Shown in pieces: positions 13,578-19,594 of a DNA stretch of 19,594 nt. How positions within the stretch are numbered: the first letter of the stretch is position 1; every line of letters starts with the position of its first letter. The position numbers and the translations under genes were made by a program. The DNA is from Candidatus Sumerlaeota bacterium (lineage in GTDB: Bacteria; Sumerlaeota; Sumerlaeia; MWCT01; JAGHBZ01). The notes under the pieces are model-generated. The model was not told the DNA's origin. It did not search any database and saw only the letters and a program-made list of their open reading frames with translations. The stretch lies in the NCBI GenBank assembly GCA_021160705.1, contig JAGHBZ010000110.1, forward strand, positions 1 to 19,594. Direction: 5' to 3'.

Positions 13578-15614
13578 TCAGGGGAGGGAGTCCTGATGCT
13601 CTTCGCATAAGTTCGCAAAGAGCGAATGCCCGATACACCAGGCGTGCGAGAGTGCCAGGAGATGACCCTTGGGCTGACGCCAGTCCGTGTGGTAGTATTG
13701 TTCACTGACCATACCTTTGCGAGCGCCAAAATCACCATCCTCTCTTGCAATAAACTGGCGAAAACACTCAAGATTATCCCGGGCACGTTGACTATAGTAA
13801 TCGTCTTTCAAAAAATACGCCAGACGTCTTAGCTCTGGATAATAGAGGAGTCCAAAGTTGTGCAGGTGAGCGTTAACCACAGAGGCGATGTCTGCACCAC
13901 GTGTACGAAAATCGTATGTCCCCAGGATGGTATCTGAAGGGAACTGACAATTGTAGCTCATCCTGAAAGTAAGCCCCCAATCTGCGGCACGCCGTGCCAG
14001 CTCAAGCCATCGCTCAAATCGATTATACTGATACAGCAATTGATAGGAAATAAGTGCACAGTAGCCGTCCTCTGAGGAGGGTGCACACCCAATATCTTCA
14101 GGTGCTCCATAGAGAAGTTCATCATCAACGAACTGAGCGTAGTAGTTCGCAGCGCGCAGTGCTGGGGGCACGAACTCATCCGCCTGAAAATGCATTGCTG
14201 CGGCAATCAGTGCAGCAATCCAGAGTAGTCCAGATGTCCCGTCCCAGCTAAGCACTTTTCCACTTCGGGCGTCATAGGACGAGCCGAAGTTTCCATCCTG
14301 GCGTTGTGCCTGGATGCAAAACTTGATGTTACTGAGAATAGCATTTGCCCAGTTAGCGTGAGAGATACCGCGTCGGAGCTCCAGCCTCAGAGCCCTAATC
14401 ATAAACAATGTAGCTTCAGCGATGGTGCGAGCGTGGAGATAATTTACTCCATACAGCTGGCTCTCCGCCGCCCAGGAGTGAGTCCAGCCTTTATCAGGTG
14501 TCCATTGTCCCCAGAACGTGCCAATTGGCGTAAGGTTATTAGCTATGAAATCAATCACTCCCTGAGCTGCACGAATGAGTTCATCGTTATGTGAGGAGTG
14601 TCCATACCAGAGCATTGTATACGCCACTGGAACACCACTTATCCAGGCAACGTGCATATTCTCACGGTCAAAGTAACCCTTCTTATTTGCAAAATATCGG
14701 TCAAATACACTGGTCTCAGCGATTATGTGTCGCTCCGGGTCATAGTGCCATTGATAGAGTCCATATCCTAAGAGCGACTGTGCAGTATCTCGACTGAGCC
14801 AGGGATTCAAAGGATGTTGGTCTTTTTCCTGAAAATAGCGGTCTCGGATGACTTTATTGTAAAAGTGCAAATCACGTGGAGCAGCTGATAGCTGAAACCA
14901 GAAATCTTTTCTGTCGCCGGCTCGCAATTTAAGCCATTCCACCCGAGGCTGGTTGCCCTCAGGGGGGAAATCGCAATGTCTGATTGGCTCTTCACGCCAG
15001 GGGAAACTAACCCCTAACATTGCTCGCCCGATTGAACCCTCAAATAAAAGTCCAGACTCTATACCGTCAAAGCGCGCTCTTGTGCCAATGTAAAGTGAAT
15101 AATTGTCAGTCCAGCAAAATACACAGGGAGTAGCAGTGCGCTCTGAGGCGAAAGACCAGTAAGGCGATATAAACTCTTCCAGGACTTGTTTATCTGGCGA
15201 AAACCCAGGATACCGCTGGTGACTGCCAGGTGGACGGTTATCCTTGTAAAAGACGCCGGGGACTAACCACCTGGGGACACCTGCATCCTCTACATCCCAT
15301 TGAAACACCAGATTAAAAGAGGGAGTTAAGGTCAGGGCTTCTATCTTCACATCGCACTCAAGTCTATCGGGTTCTGAGAAATATTCGAAACGTCCGGTAA
15401 CTGTAATACCAAATTCATCCGAGGTTATGGTAAAGAGCAACTCTTCACCCATCCTAACTAACGTATGAATCGGAAGGACAATCGTCTCTTTTTCGCCTTT
15501 GCGTTGTGCTCGCACACTTAGTGTGCCCACAGGAAAGGGCGTTAACTCCGGTTTGTAGAGAGCCAGGGTATGCTCCTTAGTGAGTGCAATCGCATATTTA
15601 CCGATACTCTCCAT
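13578..15614 (-). CDS. Six-hairpin (alpha/alpha)6 glycosidase-like protein, cytosolic
   Basis: The protein has 678 residues, no signal peptide and no membrane helix, so it is probably intracellular. Residues 1 to about 260 are beta-rich, like the N-terminal sandwich domain of several toroid glycosidases. Residues about 275-660 are helix-rich with repeated aromatic and acidic motifs typical of (alpha/alpha)6 barrels: HVAWISGVPVAYTMLW, FWGQWTPDKGWTHSWAAESQ, QRQDGNFGSSYD, SWDGTSGLLWIAAL and SSEDGYCALISYQLLYQY. Many such enzymes act on oligosaccharides or uronic-acid sugars. I cannot assign a GH family or catalytic residues with certainty; the acidic residues in SWDGTSG and SSEDGY are candidates. 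It converges with the GKRP-like gene across a 120-base gap with no clear terminator. The ribosome-binding site before the ATG at 15614 is weak (GAG, 8 bases upstream). Confidence 0.72.
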   Translation of the reverse strand: MESIGKYAIALTKEHTLALYKPELTPFPVGTLSVRAQRKGEKETIVLPIHTLVRMGEELLFTITSDEFGITVTGRFEYFSEPDRLECDVKIEALTLTPSFNLVFQWDVEDAGVPRWLVPGVFYKDNRPPGSHQRYPGFSPDKQVLEEFISPYWSFASERTATPCVFCWTDNYSLYIGTRARFDGIESGLLFEGSIGRAMLGVSFPWREEPIRHCDFPPEGNQPRVEWLKLRAGDRKDFWFQLSAAPRDLHFYNKVIRDRYFQEKDQHPLNPWLSRDTAQSLLGYGLYQWHYDPERHIIAETSVFDRYFANKKGYFDRENMHVAWISGVPVAYTMLWYGHSSHNDELIRAAQGVIDFIANNLTPIGTFWGQWTPDKGWTHSWAAESQLYGVNYLHARTIAEATLFMIRALRLELRRGISHANWANAILSNIKFCIQAQRQDGNFGSSYDARSGKVLSWDGTSGLLWIAALIAAAMHFQADEFVPPALRAANYYAQFVDDELLYGAPEDIGCAPSSEDGYCALISYQLLYQYNRFERWLELARRAADWGLTFRMSYNCQFPSDTILGTYDFRTRGADIASVVNAHLHNFGLLYYPELRRLAYFLKDDYYSQRARDNLECFRQFIAREDGDFGARKGMVSEQYYHTDWRQPKGHLLALSHAWCIGHSLFANLCEEHQDSLP

Positions 15615-15660
15615 AATGAGTTCTCAGGAGCCCTCCTAAGACACTAAAACTTTAGATGCA

Positions 15661-15666
15661 ATTATA
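15661..15666 (-). promoter_or_regulatory. Candidate -10 for the six-hairpin protein gene
   Basis: The minus strand reads TATAAT about 47 bases before the ATG at 15614. No recognisable -35 lies at 16-18 bases. An AGGAG/CTCCT self-complementary pair sits between this site and the start and could mask a Shine-Dalgarno-like AGGAGGG. Confidence 0.3.
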
Positions 15667-15828
15667 ATCTCATTCCTCGCAAAAAATTAGTGACTCACTT
15701 ACCCCTCTTGGGAGAAATTCACTCTATCAGGTACAAGCAAATCTGCTATTTGTGCTATATGCAACACATCTGAAGAAAGCCCGCTGTCTCGTCTCTCTCA
15801 GTACTGTTTACCAAAGAAGAAAATAACT

Positions 15829-16176
15829 CTATCCCGGCGGCCAGGTAAAACGACGCCCTCCAAGGAGATGAAGATGTAAATGATATACCTCCTGACCGGA
15901 GGCAGGATTTGTATTGAGAACCAGTCGATACCCCTTTTCAGCGACCTCTTTTTGGCGGGCAATATCACGCGCAACAAGTAGCATTTTACCCAGGAGTTCT
16001 TTCTGCTCATCGGAGGCTGCATCAAGGTGCTGGATGTGGTGCTTGGGAATTATCAGAATATGAATAGGTGCCTGTGGATTAATATCCTCAAACGCCAGCA
16101 AATCTTCGTCTTCATACACTTTTTTTGTGGCAATCTCACCAGAGACGATTTTACAGAATATACAGTCTTCATTCAT
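15829..16176 (-). CDS. HIT-family nucleotide hydrolase/transferase (HINT type)
   Basis: The 115-residue protein is a histidine-triad protein. The active-site HxHxH is HLHLHLLGG with His99, His101 and His103. The N-terminal CIFCKI (Cys5, Cys8), with His47 in IPKHH, matches the zinc-binding HINT branch, and FEDINPQAPIHILIIPK is the conserved nucleotide-pocket segment. HINT proteins hydrolyse adenosine phosphoramidates and related nucleotides in the cytosol; the physiological substrate is not predictable here. AAAGGAGGT lies about 12 bases before the ATG, slightly far but strong, and a near-consensus promoter lies at 16219-16246, so this gene probably has its own transcript despite lying downstream of dnaA and gspG on the same strand. 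Confidence 0.95.
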   Translation of the reverse strand: MNEDCIFCKIVSGEIATKKVYEDEDLLAFEDINPQAPIHILIIPKHHIQHLDAASDEQKELLGKMLLVARDIARQKEVAEKGYRLVLNTNPASGQEVYHLHLHLLGGRRFTWPPG

Positions 16177-16218
16177 TTCGTCCGACTTACCTCCTTTATT
16201 TATTAGGAATATTACTTG

Positions 16219-16246
16219 AGTATATAACCATAATAGCTGGCGTCAA
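16219..16246 (-). promoter_or_regulatory. Near-consensus sigma70-type promoter of the HIT gene
   Basis: On the minus strand TTGACG (16241-16246, 5/6) is separated by 16 bases from TATACT (16219-16224, 5/6). Transcription would begin near 16212, leaving a leader of about 36 bases that contains AAAGGAGGT. This is the best promoter match in the window. Confidence 0.6.
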
Positions 16247-16375
16247 GAAAATGTAGAAAAGAGTTAAAGGGGATTAAAAATTTGGATATAAATCACAATT
16301 CCAGATATATTAATAATCCCCAATATGATAATCAATTACAGCGCTACTATTCCTTCTACCCTGTGTGTCATCTGG

Positions 16376-16394
16376 TGGTATAGTAAATATACCA
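16376..16394. promoter_or_regulatory. 19-bp operator-like dyad
   Basis: TGGTATA (16376-16382) and TATACCA (16388-16394) are exact inverted repeats around GTAAA. The dyad lies about 100 bases past the end of the small cysteine-motif gene and 130 bases upstream of the HIT -35. No T-run follows on either strand, so an operator or RNA hairpin is likelier than an intrinsic terminator. Confidence 0.4.
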
Positions 16395-16492
16395 GGCGTG
16401 GGGAAGATTTACTCAGATGTGGTATTGTTGTTATTTGCGTCCTCACTTCACGTTCCATTTAAGGGGGAAATTAAGGGATGGGGGTAATATAC

Positions 16493-16663
16493 TCAAGTTC
16501 CGCGTTTTGGTTTATAGTCGGGGCATTCGGTGGCGTTGGGGCGTTCAGGACGATGACAGGCACTCCGCCAGTTATACCTGCAAGTATCACAGAGAAATTT
16601 TTCCTCCACAGGAAAAATTCTCTTAATCACCTTCCTTAATTTTCGCGAAATTTTCCCCAACAT
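16493..16663 (-). CDS. Small cysteine-motif (putative zinc-binding) protein, 56 residues
   Basis: This frame is easily missed because of its length. From the ATG at 16663 it encodes a very basic N-terminus (residues 3-16, seven Lys/Arg), then FPVEEKFLCDTC, and four cysteines at 25, 28, 36 and 47 spaced C-x2-C-x7-C-x10-C. Trp32, Arg38-Pro39-Glu40-Arg41-Pro42-Asn43 and CPDYKP (47-52) sit between and after them. Such spacing with a terminal C-P-x-Y suggests a small metal-binding knuckle. I do not recognise a named family and assign no function. It begins 43 bases after the gspG stop on the same strand. No ribosome-binding site precedes the ATG; a GTG at codon 12 is an alternative start. A 14-bp hairpin sits in its 5' third. 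The cysteine pattern is the main support. Confidence 0.62.
   Translation of the reverse strand: MLGKISRKLRKVIKRIFPVEEKFLCDTCRYNWRSACHRPERPNATECPDYKPKRGT
16591..16623. repeat. Long imperfect inverted repeat inside the small cysteine-motif gene
   Basis: AGAGAAATTTTTCCT (16591-16605) and AGGAAAAATTCTCT (16610-16623) pair over 14 bp with one bulged base around the loop CCAC. On the minus strand it falls 85-115 bases after the gspG stop and within codons 14-24 of the small gene. It could be an RNA hairpin affecting expression of that gene or partial termination after gspG. AT-rich pairing and no clear following U-run make terminator function uncertain. Confidence 0.6.
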
Positions 16664-16706
16664 TTTATTGTGAGAATCAGAGATTAGTAAGCAGAAAGTG
16701 AAATGA

Positions 16707-17165
16707 TTAGCTTTCTTCTTCTTCCCAATTAGTTATGTCATCCTCGGTTCCTTCCTGTCGGTCAGGACCCTTTGAAAAAAGGTCATAATCAGGGTTATGC
16801 TCCCCAGGTGACCTGTATATATACTCCTGGTGCCAGGGGTCTTTGGGGATACTATCTATATATTTGCCATGCCAGTCCTCTTCAGGGACATCGGGTGGGC
16901 GTTCGACCAGCGCTTTTAGACCCTGAGCAGTGGTAGGAAACGACCCTACATCCATCTCATACGCTCCAAGTACAGTCTTAAATTGTGCAATCTGAAATTT
17001 AGCAGCTCTAATTTTTGCGCGTTGTGCCTTGCCAGTAAATCTGGGAATAGCTATACTGAGCAAAATACCGATAATCGCAACGACAAACATTATTTCCAGA
17101 AACGTGAATCCTCTTGCCATTTTCGTTCTTTTACAGTGCCTTAGCATCGAGCACATTTTTCTCAC
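16707..17165 (-). CDS. gspG: Type II secretion major pseudopilin GspG-like
   Basis: The protein carries a type III prepilin signal RG|FTFLE with the invariant Glu at +5 (residue 24 from the GTG start), cleaved and N-methylated by prepilin peptidase, then a hydrophobic helix (about 20-42). The C-terminal domain has the GspG signature: FPTTAQGLKAL, DPWHQEYIYRSPGEHNPDYD and SKGPDRQEGTEDDITNW, the region that binds calcium in GspG pseudopilins. It would assemble into the periplasmic pseudopilus driving secretion, or belong to a related type IV pilus-like system. The start may be GTG at 17165 or ATG at 17156, both served by AAGGAAAGG; the leader of 16-19 residues is longer than the usual 6-10. No other gsp genes are in the window. 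It lies 38 bases after dnaA. Confidence 0.9.
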   Translation of the reverse strand: MRKMCSMLRHCKRTKMARGFTFLEIMFVVAIIGILLSIAIPRFTGKAQRAKIRAAKFQIAQFKTVLGAYEMDVGSFPTTAQGLKALVERPPDVPEEDWHGKYIDSIPKDPWHQEYIYRSPGEHNPDYDLFSKGPDRQEGTEDDITNWEEEES

Positions 17166-17203
17166 GCCTTTCCTTAAAAGAATATATCAACATTATACAA
17201 TAA

Positions 17204-18601
17204 CTATGACCCAGAGTTCAACTGTTTGGTTAGATAATTAATGATATTTTTTAGATTGGGGTCTTTTACGAGCAGGGACTCAATCTTTCGACAGGCATGA
17301 AGCACAGAAGTATGGTCTTTTCCGCCGAAGAGTTTCCCAATTCTTGGCAGTGAAAGAGGTGTCAACTCACGAGCAAGGTATTGTGCGATATGTCGGGGAA
17401 TAGCGATTTTTTGCTGACGACGCGTCCCTACAATATCCTGGGGACGGACGTCAAAATACTTTGCTACTGTATGAATTATATCTTCCACACTCACACTCTG
17501 TCTCTCTTCTTTTGGTTTAAGATGAGATAGGAGTTTCTTTGCCAGCTCAAGGGTAATTTTACGTCTGTGTACCTCTGCGTATGCTTTGATGCGATGGAGT
17601 GAACCTTCCAGCTCCCGAATATTTGAGGTAATATGCTCAGCAATAAAATACGTCACCTCCGGGGGGATGGAGAGGTTCTGGAGTTCGGCTTTCTTCTTGA
17701 GGATGGCAATTCTTGTCTCCAGTTCAGGTGGCTGGATGTCCACAATAATCCCCCATTCAAACCGCGAACGCAATCTTTCCTCAAGACTTGCCAGTTCTTT
17801 TGGGGGACGGTCGCTGGAAATCACAATCTTCTTGCTCGCATCGTAGAGCGCATTAAACGTATGGAAAAATTCTGTTTGAGTCCGTTCTTTGCCGATAAAG
17901 AATTGCACATCATCAATGAGCAGTAAATCTGTGTTTCGGAAATATCTTCGGAACTCTGCTTGTTTGTTCTTGCTGATAGCGTCAATAAAGGAATTCATAA
18001 ATTGCTCTGACGTCACGTAGACAGCTCTGGCGTTTTTCGCCACCTTCAGGAGCTGGTGTCCGATTGCCTGCATAAGGTGAGTTTTCCCCAGCCCCACACC
18101 CCCGTAGATAAAAAGCGGATTATACGCTTTCGTGGAAGGGTCAGCCACCGCATTTGCCACTGCACAGGCAAAACGATTGCTCTCTCCTATCACGAAATTT
18201 TCAAATGTATACAGGGGGTTTAGCTGCCTCCGGTGGATGAATGAAAAATCATCGTCTCGCTGTGAGTCTGCCTCCTGTGGCTCATCATCACTCTCTTGAA
18301 ACACGCTGGAGGACTGAAGAAACATATCCGGGGTCTCCATCTCTACGTCTTCATCCGGACAGGTGATGACTACCTCACATTCAGTGGTGGTTATCTGACG
18401 CAGAACACTTCTGATTTTGTCAATATAGTTTGTGAGTAACCAGCGTTTATAGAACTTGCTCGGAACCTCCAGTGAGAATGTGTTCTCCTTATACGATTTG
18501 AACTTGATTGGGATAATCCAGGTGTTAAAACTCTGGGCGTCAATAAGATGTTTAAGCCGAATAATTGCCCTATTCCATAGCATTTCTGAAGACGATTTCA
18601 T
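17204..18601 (-). CDS. dnaA: Chromosomal replication initiator protein DnaA
   Basis: DnaA is an AAA+ ATPase that binds DnaA boxes and opens the replication origin. From the ATG at 18601 it has 465 residues. Domain I is at about 1-75 and a Glu/Asp/Ser-rich linker at about 80-120. The AAA+ core has Walker A GGVGLGKTH (167-175), Walker B LLLIDD (226-231) and sensor I VISSDRPP. The C-terminal domain IV helix-turn-helix includes VGTRRQQKIAIPRHIAQYLA and the signature GGKDHTSVLHA (426-436). All nucleotide-binding motifs are intact. The frame opens at a GTG at 18646, but GAGGT lies 8 bases before the ATG at 18601, which also gives the normal N-terminus. Its neighbours are gspG and an M28-family gene, not dnaN, recF or rpmH. 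Confidence 0.97.
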   Translation of the reverse strand: MKSSSEMLWNRAIIRLKHLIDAQSFNTWIIPIKFKSYKENTFSLEVPSKFYKRWLLTNYIDKIRSVLRQITTTECEVVITCPDEDVEMETPDMFLQSSSVFQESDDEPQEADSQRDDDFSFIHRRQLNPLYTFENFVIGESNRFACAVANAVADPSTKAYNPLFIYGGVGLGKTHLMQAIGHQLLKVAKNARAVYVTSEQFMNSFIDAISKNKQAEFRRYFRNTDLLLIDDVQFFIGKERTQTEFFHTFNALYDASKKIVISSDRPPKELASLEERLRSRFEWGIIVDIQPPELETRIAILKKKAELQNLSIPPEVTYFIAEHITSNIRELEGSLHRIKAYAEVHRRKITLELAKKLLSHLKPKEERQSVSVEDIIHTVAKYFDVRPQDIVGTRRQQKIAIPRHIAQYLARELTPLSLPRIGKLFGGKDHTSVLHACRKIESLLVKDPNLKNIINYLTKQLNSGS

Positions 18602-18654
18602 CCCTATTAACCTCAAGATAAAGATAATTTGAAAAGATAACGACACAGAAAATT

Positions 18655-18664
18655 GTTATACAGA
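18655..18664 (-). promoter_or_regulatory. Candidate dnaA -10 overlapping a DnaA-box-like 9-mer
   Basis: The minus strand reads TATAAC (18655-18660), a 5/6 -10 about 55 bases before the dnaA ATG, with no good -35 at standard spacing. The plus strand reads TTATACAGA (18656-18664), one mismatch from the DnaA-box consensus TTATNCACA. Overlap would fit autorepression, but a single near-match is weak evidence. Confidence 0.25.
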
Positions 18665-18696
18665 AATGAGAAGGTAACAAAGTGGATTTAAAACCT

Positions 18697-19594
18697 TCAA
18701 GAAAAATTTTTTCCTATTTTTAGCTTTAGCTGAACGAACCTAAGTAGCGTATTGCCAATGATTTGTAAACTCATCGCAGAACACTGCTCCGGCGTATCAT
18801 TTTGTGTATGCCACCACCGATAATCGAAATCTATAATGTTAATATATGGTTTTCCTTGAGTTACGAACGGGTAATGGTCATCTATAATTGGTGGGTAAAA
18901 TGTGTGTGAAAAGTGTGCAGGGTAATTTTTTTGTGCTATATCCCAGAATTCCTCCACCAAGGTATTTGCTGAACGATAAGAATAGGGCTCTATCCGCACC
19001 AGCAGGTCTTTGTCGCCAATCATATCCAGATTTATACCGAAATCAAAATGCAAAAACCCGGGAAAATGCTGTGCAAGATACCGGGAGCCCAAACAGAACT
19101 CATCCGGGCGTTCACGTGTACCAAGGTCTTCCCCGTCAAAAAAGACAAAAATAAGATGATGCGAAAATCGTTGAGTCCGTGCTATTCGCGCAAACTCAAG
19201 CATAACCGCATTCCCGGAGGCACCATCATTTGCGCCGAGAATTGGTAGAGTTCGCAACCGAGCCTCCGGGTCTCGCTCTGCTATTGGGCGTGTATCCCAG
19301 TGACTGGAGAGCTGAATGACTGTGCCTGTGGAGAGTGGTTCAGTATAGGCTATTATATTTGTCATCGTGACTTTTTTCTTTAACAGAGCGGGCTTGTGTT
19401 CAAACTTCTGGAGATAGACTTTGTAGCCCAGACGCCCCATCTCCGCTTTGATAAACTCCATACACTTCTGGTGTGCGGGAGTGCCCGGAACACGGGGACC
19501 GAAGGAGCAGATTTTCTCCAGCAGGCGGAATGCACGCTCTCCATCAAAACCACCCCCCTCTACCCTGATACTCACCAGGAGAAAAAGAATAAGA
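18697..19594 (-). CDS. Exported M28-family peptidase / glutaminyl-peptide cyclotransferase-like protein (5' end outside window)
   Basis: This is a zinc-dependent M28-type alpha/beta enzyme. Metal-ligand motifs appear in order: SSHWDTRP, GANDGASGNAVMLEFAR, FFDGEDLG, NLDMIGD and RWWHTQNDTPEQCS. The same fold includes aminopeptidases and glutaminyl cyclotransferases, which form N-terminal pyroglutamate; the motifs do not separate them cleanly. A GTG at 19575 could serve as a start, but the frame stays open to the window edge and reads LILFLLVS just before it, the core of a signal peptide. The true start therefore lies beyond 19594 and the protein is probably exported or membrane-anchored. It precedes dnaA by 95 bases on the same strand. 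The visible protein, about 298 residues, is close to full family length. Confidence 0.9.
   Translation of the reverse strand, partial: LILFLLVSIRVEGGGFDGERAFRLLEKICSFGPRVPGTPAHQKCMEFIKAEMGRLGYKVYLQKFEHKPALLKKKVTMTNIIAYTEPLSTGTVIQLSSHWDTRPIAERDPEARLRTLPILGANDGASGNAVMLEFARIARTQRFSHHLIFVFFDGEDLGTRERPDEFCLGSRYLAQHFPGFLHFDFGINLDMIGDKDLLVRIEPYSYRSANTLVEEFWDIAQKNYPAHFSHTFYPPIIDDHYPFVTQGKPYINIIDFDYRWWHTQNDTPEQCSAMSLQIIGNTLLRFVQLKLKIGKNFS

Larger units (their letters stand above)
16177..16492. other. Intergenic region upstream of the HIT gene
   Basis: No confident gene lies in these 316 bases. The region holds the HIT ribosome-binding site and promoter, a wide 8-bp inverted repeat (GGGGATTA at 16269-16276 with TAATCCCC at 16314-16321) and a 19-bp dyad TGGTATA-GTAAA-TATACCA (16376-16394). 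A 40-codon minus-strand frame (16336-16458) has no ribosome-binding site and no recognisable motif. Confidence 0.6.

Noticed and set aside
16336..16458. 40-codon minus-strand frame between the small cysteine gene and the HIT gene
   Set aside because: No ribosome-binding site, no recognisable motif, and the 19-bp dyad lies inside it; a frame of this length is not unusual by chance.
16471..16590. Alternative 39-codon minus-strand frame from a GTG after GGAGGA, overlapping the cysteine-motif gene
   Set aside because: A ribosome-binding-like motif precedes it by about 11 bases, but the product is a plain Pro/Asn/Ile-rich peptide, whereas the overlapping frame has four ordered cysteines. It is not excluded, only less likely.
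16417..16626. 69-codon plus-strand frame
   Set aside because: It is antisense to the cysteine-motif gene, and its own product shows no family pattern; treated as a shadow.
1..19594. Mobile elements, CRISPR arrays, tRNA or rRNA genes, replication origin
   Set aside because: I saw no transposase, no regularly spaced repeats, no tRNA-like or rRNA sequence, and only isolated one-mismatch DnaA-box-like 9-mers.

Overview
The window looks like chromosomal DNA of a free-living, diderm (Gram-negative type) bacterium from a poorly sampled lineage. This is inference: a PilO-like pilus protein and a GspG pseudopilin imply an outer membrane, and the mix of siroheme decarboxylase genes, a CBM9-bearing secreted glycosidase, a bacterial glucokinase-regulatory-protein homologue and a dnaA outside its usual context fits uncultivated phyla better than well-studied groups. 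I cannot name the phylum. The DNA is gene-dense, with Shine-Dalgarno motifs before most but not all genes. I see no mobile element, tRNA, rRNA or CRISPR array.

Layout. 1-370 is a leader with a 16-bp tandem duplication and a promoter-like site. 371-2645 (+) holds a PilO/Amuc_1100-like membrane protein, a small YcaR/Trm112-type zinc-ribbon protein and a STAS-TPR fusion. 2731-4770 (-) is a compact operon: ahbA, ahbB (siroheme decarboxylase subunits) and a DUF362 protein. A divergent control region with a perfect hairpin precedes a secreted GH39/GH5-like glycosidase with a C-terminal CBM9 domain (5031-7550, +). A small two-helix membrane protein (7618-8100, -) follows. 8412-13457 (+) is trpE, trpG, thrC and a 585-residue double-SIS protein resembling vertebrate glucokinase regulatory protein (GKRP). 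13578-15614 (-) is a cytosolic six-hairpin glycosidase-like protein. 15829-19594 (-) carries a HIT-family hydrolase, an overlooked 56-codon cysteine-motif gene, gspG, dnaA and an exported M28 peptidase/glutaminyl cyclotransferase-like protein whose N-terminus lies outside the window.

How they fit together. TrpE/TrpG make anthranilate from chorismate and ThrC makes threonine, so this block is amino-acid biosynthesis, with a sugar-phosphate-sensing SIS protein attached 9 bases after thrC. AhbA/AhbB indicate siroheme-dependent haem synthesis (AhbC and AhbD are not in the window) with a DUF362 protein co-transcribed. The secreted glycosidase and the intracellular six-hairpin protein suggest polysaccharide use. 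The dnaA neighbourhood lacks dnaN, recF, rpmH and gyrB.

Nothing here is clearly a wholly new multi-gene system. The items most worth following are the small cysteine-motif gene at 16493-16663, the bacterial GKRP homologue with its divided MurQ-type motif, the ahbAB-DUF362 operon and the STAS-TPR fusion.
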